NCBI RefSeq assembly: GCF_001949145.1
Contig: NW_019091431.1
Location: 319,971-383,970 of the forward strand
Reading direction: 5' to 3'
Origin: Acanthaster planci
Taxonomy: Eukaryota > Echinodermata > Asteroidea > Valvatida > Acanthasteridae
Length of the DNA: 64,000 nucleotides
The notes under the pieces are model-generated. The model was not told the DNA's origin, did not search any database, and saw only the letters and a list, made by a program, of their open reading frames with translations. This document shows, in pieces, positions 1 through 15,400 of this stretch. The position numbers and the translations under genes are program-made. Every line of letters starts with the position of its first letter. Position 1 is the stretch's first letter.

Positions 1-420
1 GTTCTGCATAGACCCATCCATACCATATCACTCAAACTCCAACGGGCTCATTCTGTTGGAGTTCACCAGGTCTGGCACAGTGACCTGCATGTACAAGTAC
101 ATAGACAAGTGCATGCACCTGTTGGATTTTGCGAGGATCAGTATGCTTTCTAGTGCAACTGCAAGAGCCTAGGGGGTTAGCTTAGGGGGTTAGGGTTAAT
201 GAAGTAGTTCCTTCTGCATTCCTAAATGTGCAAAAATCAAGGACACCTCAGTAATCCAGTGGCAAATTCTATGGACCTTGAGTGCAATACAATTTGTGTG
301 GAACCTGAGCTTGTCCAAACCATATTTGATTGGTCAGAAGTCTAGCCATACCGATGCCATCATTGGTCACCCCATGTCCAATCACATAAAACCATCTTTT
401 GTTCTTTCTCTTTTGTATAG

Positions 421-4547
<4,127 letters not shown>

Positions 4548-6030
4548 AATATGCTAGCCAACTGAAAATAGACTAGACATCAGATTAGACGGACTTCCTT
4601 CTTTAAATATGATGATATACAATACAGCCTTTATTACAGTGTCCTTACCCCAAATCCTGTCTCTTTAGTGGTTTATATTTAATTTTTGTATTTCAACCAA
4701 AACTAACAGCGAACTAATTGCCTTTTATGAATTAGGTGTCACAAAAGCAATTACAAATGGCCTTACAAATAACTTCAAAAACAATTTTTAAAAATTAAAA
4801 AAATTACTTCTAAAAAATTAAATGAGCTCTTAAAAAAACAAAAATGAATATCGTCGTCATTTTCTTCGTTTTAATTTTGATAAGTATAATCAGGATATGA
4901 TCAGTAGCATAAGTACCGTGAAATTTCTGAGGAATAACCAAGGGGGGCTGTAACCCCCTTGTTTAGGAGGCACTAAAAAATATAACTTAACTGTGGCTTT
5001 GCAAATATGTACAAAGGTGTCTACTTTTGAGATTTCAAATGGGGAGGGGGGGGCAGATCCTCCTTTATTTATGCCACTGGTCACAGGGAACCATTTTAGC
5101 CAGGACCATTTCAAAGGCTATGCTAATTATACCGTTACTGGGGTTGTTTATACAAGTTCATTGGTGGCATATGTAGTAACGATCTCATTAAGCTATCTCA
5201 TCTAAAGCTCTACCAATACTCTAGAATTGCATTTACTTTTCCCTCATGAAATGAAATCCATGTAGTACCAAACAGTATTATTCAACATTAATGACATTTA
5301 GTTTGTTTCTGTTTTATTATCAGGGATTAAAGTGTCTTTCTTGAAATATGTTCTTAAACAGGATCGTAGCTTAGTTGCACAGTAGTTATTATTTGATTAG
5401 TGGCAATGTGTTTTTTCATACCTTGAAAAAGTTTTTTGTTTATGAGAAGCATTCATTCCTACAAACAACTCAAATGAAAATAAATTATTCTGTTTGTCTG
5501 TTTCTTTAACTGAAAAAGAGGACACGTAGGCCCTATTCTACCAGTATTTATACACTTTTGAAATGGTAAAAAGGGTCAATTTGGAAGCATAAACGTTTTA
5601 CCAAATGTGCTAAGTGTTGAAAGAAGTATACTGTTTTGATAATTAAAATAATACTCCAGACACTGTGTGGTATAGTCTTTGTTTTAATCAGTATTAAAGA
5701 AGTTAATATGTGTAATACTTTGCAGTTGTCAACGTTCATTCCTCTTCATGGTAAATCAGATATTTTAAGTAAATCACGGCAAAGCATAAATTAAATAAAT
5801 TTGAACGACAGTATAAGTAATTGTATTACATTTTGTAAATTTTGTGTGAAATGAGTCAGTTGATAATGAATATCATTTTCCTTTTTTTGGCTCATACCCT
5901 GTTCAAAAGGGTAAAAATCTCAGAAAACTTCTGCGAAAGCCAGACACTGCAAAGTTGTGGTTAGTACTTGCTTTTGCATCTTAATTTGGACTCAATATTG
6001 TGAAGGTCTGAGAAGGAGGTTGAAGGAAGT
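4548..6030. other. ABCC 3' UTR and intergenic DNA
   Basis: No coding region recognised. The transcript end is unclear: possible poly(A) signals are AATAAA at 5479-5484 and an ATTAAA near 5323. There is a short GC hairpin (AAGGGGG...CCCCCTT, about 4944-4965) and a G-rich run near 5041-5055. Confidence 0.5.
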
Positions 6031-6039
6031 TGGTCAAAT

Positions 6040-6175
6040 TTTCGCTCGTCGCCTAGCGCCGGAACAGAGCGCTGGGGGCCGGGGGAGGCTGATGGCCTCG
6101 CGCAGAGTTTAGAGAAGGAAGTACGTCACGTGGGGGTCACAGCTAATGATGCGCAGAGCATTGTCGGTAAATCAA
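6040..6175 (+). promoter_or_regulatory. Putative promoter/5' exon of timeless, with CRE/E-box
   Basis: A GC- and CpG-rich patch stands out from AT-rich surroundings. It contains the composite ACGTCACGTG (6123-6132), in which a CRE half-site ACGTCA overlaps a canonical E-box CACGTG (6127-6132), followed by a possible splice donor CGGTAAAT near 6166. It is the best promoter candidate upstream of the timeless ATG at 9467, whose exon begins with an acceptor at 9455 and therefore needs an upstream non-coding exon. Start site and gene assignment are inferred. Confidence 0.45.
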
Positions 6176-6820
6176 ATCGAAGATCAAATTGTGAATTGAA
6201 ATTGAAATAATTAAAATTGAAATAAGAATACTCTTGCTTGATATGAAATTCATATCGCACACGTATTGAGGATAATTGGAATAGTAGATTTATAAATGTA
6301 CGTCAAATAAAACGACCATTATTTTGACAAGGCATGTAAAATTTGAAACGTATAATTTTTGCATCATTTTGTATATGGCATAAAACATATCCAACCAGAG
6401 GGTTTTTAGCAGGCATGCCCGAAACACTCATGAACAGTCTTTCTGATTATTTTCTTGATCTTCATGAAATTATTCTCGTCGCTAATAAAACTTGGAAAAT
6501 AAATGGCACGGCAGGCTTAGATACATTTTCGTAGAGAGAGAGAGAGCTAGAGGTTAGCACCATACAGGAAGCATCGAAGCGTCAGCTGAAATGTTTTCAC
6601 CACGAAAACTGCAATTCTTTACTTTCTTCAAATTTCTTGAAGTTACTTAAGAGCTCTTGAATCTTGACTTGGGCTTAATGGTACATCATGGTTTCGATCA
6701 TTATTTCATGTGGATCACCGCAGGCCAAGCACGCGCACATATAACATGTGCGGCACGAAGAACACACGTAAGCCGGATACCTGCATCGACGGCTGTTCCA
6801 TGCTGTTTGTTTTGATGCAA

Positions 6821-6841
6821 CACGTGCCAGAGATGCACGTG
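6821..6841. promoter_or_regulatory. Tandem canonical E-boxes CACGTG
   Basis: Two CACGTG hexamers (6821-6826 and 6836-6841) are separated by 9 nt, 2.6 kb upstream of the timeless start codon. CLOCK:CYCLE/BMAL dimers bind CACGTG, and paired E-boxes are common in clock-controlled genes, usually with a slightly shorter spacer (6-7 nt). Function here is inferred. Confidence 0.4.
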
Positions 6842-8198
6842 TCAACTTTTGCCAAAGATCACGCTGAAGTGGAAAAGTCATAGGAAATCGGCACACCGAC
6901 GTCTACGGATGCTTGTGGCAGCCTACTAAAAGAAAGTAAAACATTTATTTCCGTAAAATAAGGTCAAGGTAAGTCAAGGTAAGTACTATATATTAGGTCT
7001 CATATTGTGTGGCAGAAATATGTTTCAAACTCTTGATGATTCTTAAACTGTATCTCTTATGGTATTGAAAAACTAATTAAAATAAAGTGCGAGATAAAAA
7101 AATTGTATGGGATGTTCAGGAGCACTGTACTGACGTTGCTGAGTGACTGGTAGCCTGTGTTCGTTGCATGCGCGGTAGTGGTTTTCCATCATTCCTATAC
7201 GTACATGCTATATATCTACGCATGTCCAAATGAACGGTCGTTCATGTCGACATTGTGCCTGTTTTGCGTTGAAATCTGAAATGTTTCTTGGCTTGAGCTG
7301 TGATTTTATGGAGAATATGATGTAGATAAAACCACTTTTCAGACTAACCTGAAGTCATGCAATGTCACACTACATTTTTGTCTATATGTTGCATTGTGTT
7401 GTGAAATTGGGTCTCTTGGAAGACATTTTTCGCTGTGACTAGGACAAGTTGTCTGGGGGTTGTCTTGGGTGTCTTCATTGTCTTGGTCGTCTGTTGTCGG
7501 CAGTCGAACTTGCTCGAGGCACACCCCTGCTACGGTGCGAGTTCTACATCGTTGCGAAATGATTGTGAAGCATAAAGTACCTTGGTAAGTACCGGTACAT
7601 ACTGTACATGAATGCCTCCATGCACATGTGTTATTTCCTAACATACCTTACCACTATGCCTTACACCATTTGAAAGTTTGTATAGCTATGTGGCTGCAGC
7701 TTATTTTTCTTCTTGTGCCCCTTGAAAAATGCGTGCACCCCGAGTGCCACACTGGCATTTAACCCGCTTAATGTTAGCCCTACTTACGCCACTGCTGGCC
7801 CTTTTTAATATGTTGGATTTTCTCTCCAACTTGACAACCACCCAGTCCATTAGAAAATTGAAAGAGCAGTTTTTTGTGTCCTGGTCATTCAACTCCAGAG
7901 TTCAGACTAAAACTGACCGGGCGACACGTTTCCCATTGCATGAGTTGGTCAACGTACAAGTTAGTCGGCATACAAGTTAACCAATCCTTGTACAATTTGT
8001 TCGGTGTATGAGTTGGCTCAGGTACGAGTTGACCAGTTCCCTTTGAAAGCACTAGAAACAAGTCATGTAGAAAACACAATCTTTCAAACTAGTCTCACAG
8101 TGTTTGTGCACAGGGTGTCAAGTGACATCTGTATATATATACAGTAAACGGAACTTTTTCTTCGGATATTTATGCACAGCAAGATTTGTGTTAGACCC

Positions 8199-8325
8199 AC
8201 ATGTAGGGCTGTGAATGGCTCTCTTTTGACATTTGTCTTGATACTGTTGCCATCACATGGATGGTGATACATGTAGTATGAAGACAAAGCTGTCAAAAGA
8301 GAGCCATTCACAGCTCTACATCATG
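8199..8325. repeat. Near-perfect hairpin, ~40-bp arms
   Basis: Arms 8199-8239 and 8280-8325 are reverse complements; the core GCTGTGAATGGCTCTCTTTT is an exact match and only a few mismatches or a 2-nt bulge occur elsewhere. The loop is about 40 nt. It could be a foldback element or, if transcribed, a long hairpin RNA. Confidence 0.8.
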
Positions 8326-9466
8326 TACATTGTATATGTATGTGTTGGGCTAGATTTATGAGTGCAATCAGCAAGATTGACAATCCCATTTCACCATCAG
8401 TCCTCCAACTTAACGTCACGACTTTCTAACAACAGGACAATTGATTTCTGCAATCTAAGGGCCAGTACTCATCCCTTCAAACGTCCATTTCTTCACGCTG
8501 TGCAGAGACCGTAGAAGGTACGTGTATGCCGTGCTGAAAAATATCAGTCAGTTTTTCATGTTTTTATTTCATATGGATTGTGGAACCCACAGTAGTTTCT
8601 GTCTGAATTTTTTTAGTTTTATAGTTTGATTGCTTGACTTTCTCAATCTGTTTATTTCTTGTACATATGATACATACATTACTTGCATCTGAGCCAATTT
8701 GCACAAGAATGTGGGTCTATCCACACTAAAAAATGCATTTTGCATGACATACACAAATTTCCAAGCTCTCCTTGAATTCCTGTTTAACCCTACCCTTCCC
8801 CAACCACACAGAATTAAACAGCAGTAAAGTGTTTAATTCTGTGGGGATAGGTCTGGAAGGCCCTTAACAGCTGGCTTTTGCATTGGGTTTGGCATACCTC
8901 AGAAAACAAAGTCCAACAGCCTCTGTGTACAAAATGGGTGTTTAAATTTGTGTGAATGGGGAAGGTAAGGTCCAGCAACCCTTTGGGGATTAGGGTTAAC
9001 ATAACTTAAAGCAATAGAAAGCTGCAGATTTTGACACCTTTCTCAAATGTTACACCAGTGGCACCCATGTTTTCAGAGATGAATTGCTGTTTTAGAGCTA
9101 TAAGAGCGGTATTTTATATAACCTGAAAAACATGACCTGACACAGTTATGTGCATGTTTCACTGGAACTCCTAATATAGGCTGGACAGTTTCATCAGAAT
9201 CCTGATTATTTTAACAATGAACAACCAAATCTTATTAAACTGTGTAAACTATATCTCTACAATTATACAAATATCAGTAAAATTGTTAAAGTTCACTTCT
9301 TGACTCTCAACACTGTTAAAGAAAGAGATGATTTTGTAACTTATGTGTAAATGTGTCTTAGTGTGGGCAGATTCTCTGCAAAAAGACTAAAAAGACTGCA
9401 GCAAATACCTGTGGCAGTAAGAGTTGAATAAGTTGGATTTGCCTTTTGTTTACAGTAACTTTCAAG

Positions 9467-12400
9467 ATGGAGATGCTTATTATGGCTTCTGGAGGCCTAA
9501 ACTCCATTGCCTCCAGTCTGGGACACATGGAAGGGGATTCCTACATCATCTCAGACTACTGCGAAGGTAAGCAGAATTTCAATAATACGTTTCATGAATG
9601 ATTAGTGTACAATGTATAGACATGTACAAAGTTTCACCTTCTCCAACAAAGTGACAGTTACATGCGTCAAAAATCAAGTTTGGGAATTTAAATGTGATTG
9701 AATGGAGAAAGTGTGTGACATACATGTGAAATTTTTGATTCGTTACAGTTTGTGTGAAGTTACTTAATCATAGTGGTTTGTTTCTGAATGTGTACATGTA
9801 CATGTTTGTTTGCAGAATAAATAATTCCATACATGTACTTTTATTTTTGTTCAAAACACTTGCTTGACAAGTTTTTCATTGCAATGCCACAATACATAAT
9901 TAACATGGAAATGAAATGATCATGCCAACGTATTTCTTGCCGAATTGCCAAGATCTTGACAGATGCACAGAAGTAACAAAGTAACTGTGGTATTGGTAAC
10001 AGTCATGGCAACTTGCTAATCTCAAGGGACCTGCGTGTCTCTATTCTCTTGAAGCAGAAATGAAAGTCTACAAGTACAAGTTCCGAACGGAACAAAAGAG
10101 GGTGTGTTTTTTTAGTACTTACTGCGTAGGTGCGCCTCATGGCGTGCAAGTACTGTATATACGAGTTCGATGCAGAGCCCCCTGAGTATGCATAACTAAT
10201 TTATTCTGGCATGTAACGTATGGTCTTCATGTACACGCAGAAGGCATGCAAGAACCTGCTTGTAATCACCTGCCTTTCTTTCACCAATTGGAGGTGCACT
10301 TCACTTCGGGGCAGATTGTTAAATTAACATAGTAATTTAAGGAACTGACCTTTTCTAAGCTTGTGAGCCTGAGGTCTTAAAAAAACTCGTATTAACACAA
10401 TTTTGTACAGGTATATTTGATGTGAAACAAAATTTGTTTGCTCCTATAATGTTCCTGTACTGGTGTATACTGTCTAAGATACACATGTACATGTAGAGCC
10501 AGTTAATCTGACAATGAAAATCTTTTAAACCAAATACGTAGAATTTTGAAAAATATATATACATGTAATATTTATAACATTTAAGCTAAACTAAATCTTA
10601 ATGATTTTGAATTTAAATGGTGCCTCTGGTTTAAAGATGATCCTTCCTGTTTTTAATTGCTGTGCAAGAGCCAAAAGTAATTGTCACATGTCCACTAGGA
10701 CGGAATTAAACCAAGAATGATTTCTTACTACACCTTAACAATGCTGTCAACATGTTGTGTAAGATGGGCATGGATACTTGAAAGTCATCAATCTTCCTTC
10801 TCAATCTCAGAGTACTGACACTAAAGCGAAATTTAACGCAACCTGTGAGATTTACATGTATATGTAATGTTAATGATGCAAACCTTACACAAGCCCTTGA
10901 GGTCATCAGAAACAAGGTGGCCAGCTTTGCATAACACTGCGCACGTGCACATGTCAATAATGCTTGTGTATTGCTTGCATGTAGATGTACACATAGTACT
11001 GGCATGCAAATGCACTCTAGAAATAGCCAGAACATTTTATAATGGTCTCAAATGCCAGGCAGATGTTCTGTTTTTCCTCTTATGAAATACTGAAAATTTG
11101 ATCGTATTAAATGACAAATGTGCCATTTAAACTGCATGTGTGAACCAAGCCCCTTCTTTATGTTTATGCAAGACATACGTGCACGTGTATAGGGGGACAA
11201 ACTCTCCTGAATCATGCAGTAAACCCAGTTCTCATTCAAGGCAGATATTGATGACTCTGTCTAATTGTTTTGACATTGTGATATAGCCAGACAATCCTGA
11301 GAAATCTCAGCTTGTACATGTATCAAGAATGACTCAGACTGCGCTCAGCTTTCCACTAGATTGAATTCGGTTTTTTTCATGGATCAGTGCCAAATACTTC
11401 ATAAGAAAAGATTGTGTTATGTTGCCAATCCATCAATGTCATATTTCGGTGTCCTGAGGAGGGATGCTAGGGCAGGGACTATAACAGAGCTGACCTCTGA
11501 GATAAGGGAAGCTAGAATCAAGTTATATAATAAAAGTTTATATTGCCAAATGCTCATTCAAAATTATTTTAAATATATATGATAGAGAATGAAAAGATTC
11601 AGACCAATACATTGCATTTGCAATTGTGCACTGGTTACTTTACTTTTCCAGTTATCTGGTTTATTCGAGGATTTATACACAAGCAATTCTGGATTCATTG
11701 TTTGAAAAGGAATAGCTTCTTGAAATATTTCTGGTGATCCTGGGTGCACTTTTGTAGCCATACACTGTATTTCTGTGGTAGAAACTGATTTCTATCTCTC
11801 TCAATCCTCCAGATGTTCTTGAGGAAATGTTAGACAATCTCAAACATGAGAACAAAGTCACCAGACCTGTGCGCATCAACATTGCAAACTCCAAGGTCGT
11901 AGAAGCGGTAAGATTGATTGCAAGGTTGCCAAAACAATGACAGCATTACCTGCATTTGGATTTCTTTATAGATAGAAGATAGAAAGAACAAAAAGGGAAA
12001 ACGTATTCCTCTGCCCCAATCTGGAACATGTCGTACATTAAACTGATTGGTGAAATAGATATGAAAATGATGTTATTCGAAATGTTAAAGTTCTTCATTT
12101 AGGAGTGGAAAGTGATTGCTTGTGTCCATTTTAAAATTGTCTAGGATTTGCTGCACATTCTGTCTGCTGCAAAGGACAACGTTGAAGCCTTCCAAGCCAT
12201 AGTTCGGTATGTAGCCTAACTTATCCAATCATTTTGTGATCCCTTGAAGTTTTTAGTTTTCTTATCAAACCCTGCTCCACTTTTTAACCACTTCAGCTAC
12301 ATCGTAGCCAATCTATTGTACACACTCATTACATTGTTAGTGATGTTTGTTTCACCTGTTCAGATTATTGGTAAACCTATCCATGCCGCTAGAAGTTATC

Positions 12401-15400
12401 TTACCAGTTCATCCCAACATGACCAAAGCTGATTGGGAACAACGTCACACCTTGCAAGAGATGCTGCTGAAGATCAAGAAACATTTCATTGAGGAGCGAC
12501 CCATTCAAGCAATTTTGGAACAAATGAGCACCCAGCTGGAGCATGTGAGAGCTGTTTGTTTGTCTGTTGTCAGTTTGGCTGTCCGTGTAGTGGTTTTATT
12601 TGAACATTTCAACCATTGGGTGCCAACACGCACCACTTGTCTTTGTGCAAAATGGTCTCAGAATATACATGTACATTGTATCACCTGCTTTGTGTATTTC
12701 ATGTAATTTCTGACTGTAGCTTGTAAGAACATTTCTAATATTTGTCCTACCTTTTTTGTTTTCTAGCATGGGTCTTACCAGATGGACAAGGAATCGATGG
12801 AGTCCATGAATGATTGCTTAGTACTGATCCGTAACATACTCCACATTGAAGAAAACACTGGTATGGAGACTAATAATGAGATTGTCAGGTGAGGTCCTTG
12901 TTAATAGTCCTTATTAATAGTCTTAGTTAATAGTCCTAGTTAATAGTCCTAGTAAATNNNNNNNNNNNNNNNNNNNNNNNNNNNNNNNNNNNNNNNNNNN
13001 NNNNNNNNNNNNNNNNNNNNNNNNNNNNNNNNNNNNNNNNNNNNNNNNNNNNNNNNNNNNNNNNNNNNNNNNNNNNNNNNNNNNNNNNNNNNNNNNNNNN
13101 NNNNNNNNNNNNNNNNNNNNNNNNNNNNNNNNNNNNNNNNNNNNNNNNNNNNNNNNNNNNNNNNNNNNNNNNNNNNNNNNNNNNNNNNNNNNNNNNNNNN
13201 NNNNNNNNNNNNNNNNNNNNNNNNNNNNNNNNNNNNNNNNNNNNNNNNNNNNNNNNNNNNNNNNNNNNNNNNNNNNNNNNNNNNNNNNNNNNNNNNNNNN
13301 NNNNNNNNNNNNNNNNNNNNNNNNNNNNNNNNNNNNNNNNNNNNNNNNNNNNNNNNNNNNNNNNNNNNNNNNNNNNNNNNNNNNNNNNNNNNNNNNNNNN
13401 NNNNNNNNNNNNNNNNNNNNNNNNNNNNNNNNNNNNNNNNNNNNNNNNNNNNNNNNNNNNNNNNNNNNNNNNNNNNNNNNNNNNNNNNNNNNNNNNNNNN
13501 NNNNNNNNNNNNNNNNNNNNNNNNNNNNNNNNNNNNNNNNNNNNNNNNNNNNNNNNNNNNNNNNNNNNNNNNNNNNNNNNNNNNNNNNNNNNNNNNNNNN
13601 NAGTCCTAGTTAATAGTCCTAGTGAATAGTCCTAGTTAATAGTCCTAGTTAATAGTCCTTCCCATATCAAGTAAAAACTAGAATAGGATATTCAGCAGAG
13701 TGTGTGAAAAACTATTGGCTGTGGATGTAACCGTAGATAATTTCCCATCTTCATCCACATTGATTTAGCAGACCTGGCTGTGGATGTAACCGTAGATAAT
13801 CTCCCATCTTCATCCACGTTGATTTTGCAGACCTACTTTTTCAGAAGATGTTGTCTTCATCTTATATGTGCATTTCATTACAGGCACATGCTAAAGAACA
13901 ATATAGGAGACATCATCCTCAGCATGCTAAGCAGGGAGGAAGCGGTAAGCAGATTTTGTAGCAATTACTTACATTTCTTAGCAAAAGCATTGGGTTCCTC
14001 TACTGGGATGCCTCAGTCACTATTCAGTGATGCCAATTATCTTTGAGAGAGGGCAAATGAAATGCAAGATGTTGGTGTCGGAGAAAACTTTGCCCAGCTC
14101 ACTGTGTGGAAGACCTGTCTGTCAAACTTTACTAGCCCAAGCCGGGTGATGTATCCGTTGGATTGGAACCCAGAAACACCAGAGATGTGAGAAGAAGAAA
14201 GTATTAGGTATCTTACCGTTAACCACTTTACACGTCAGTTCCTCTCTTGTTACACATTACACAATAACATTTTTGCGGTGAAGGATTATCCAGCTGTTAT
14301 TTATTCATTAAGAAACAGATTAATGTTGAATTCATTCCTTCTCTTTTCCCGTAGGAGATTTGGATTTCGGCTATGGTACAAGTTATCCGACTCATGTTCC
14401 GTGATCAGGTAAGTCACCCTAATGGTTATAGAATGGTCTTCAATTAGAACCTTCTAAGCGATGGATTGCATTTATTCAGGTGGGGTTAGATGATATCAGC
14501 AAAGCTTATCTATCTGACTCTACAAAAGGTTTTACCAGCCTTTGTTTCATGAAAGAACTCTCCCTGCCTTTGCTAGCCTCGCAGTAAGGATATGTTTATG
14601 AATAGATCTGGGGGTTTTTTGGTCAAAAATACATCCGTCTTCATAATATGTGATTTTTACATCCGAGGATACAGCATTATAGATTTTAACACTGAGTATG
14701 CAGTTTTATAAGTATGCATCAGTATAGGGCAAAACTCTCACTATAGAAAAGTAAATTTCCAAAACATAATGTAAGCAAAAAAGACAGGGCAATGAGAAAG
14801 TATAGATTATTTTGTTTTCTCTTTTTTGCATCAGATGTCTCAAGATTTGGTCAAGCGAGCCGCCAACCTCTTTGAAAAAGGAACTCTGTTTGCTGCCATG
14901 CCTCAAGACAAACAGCCAGGAGCTAAAAACCCAGAGAAGACATCAACTGGGAAAGATGAAGTTGAAGTCAGATCTCCTTGGAAGACATTGAGGGAGTCTA
15001 GCTTGCCCCTTGCAAAACAAAGCTCCTTCCCTTTGTATATTGACACTGCAAATATTCCCAGTGCGTCCAGTAGTAGCGATTCAGGTAGTGATTCTGGTTT
15101 GCGTGGGCAGGAGGAATTTAGCAGTGATTCCAAGACCACTTCTAACTCTTCAGTTGAGGAGAGTTCAAATGAAAAGGCTGCTGATGATAACAGAGGGACA
15201 GTTAAACCCAGCAATTCACCTAGTACAAGCCAAGACAGTAGTGATGAGGTAAAAGGTCAGAGGTCAGAAACCAGTAGTTGTAGCAGTGGAATTGATTCTT
15301 CAGTGAGTCTATCTCCCTCTCCGAGGGATTTCCTGACTGACGAGTATTCCTTGAGAGACTCACCAACATCCTTCAACCTCAGTGATACGGCCTCGGTCGG

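Noticed and set aside
170-205. TTAGGG-like telomere repeat
   Set aside because: Only degenerate, non-tandem units; better seen as a scrap of the short telomere-ended element than as an interstitial telomere.
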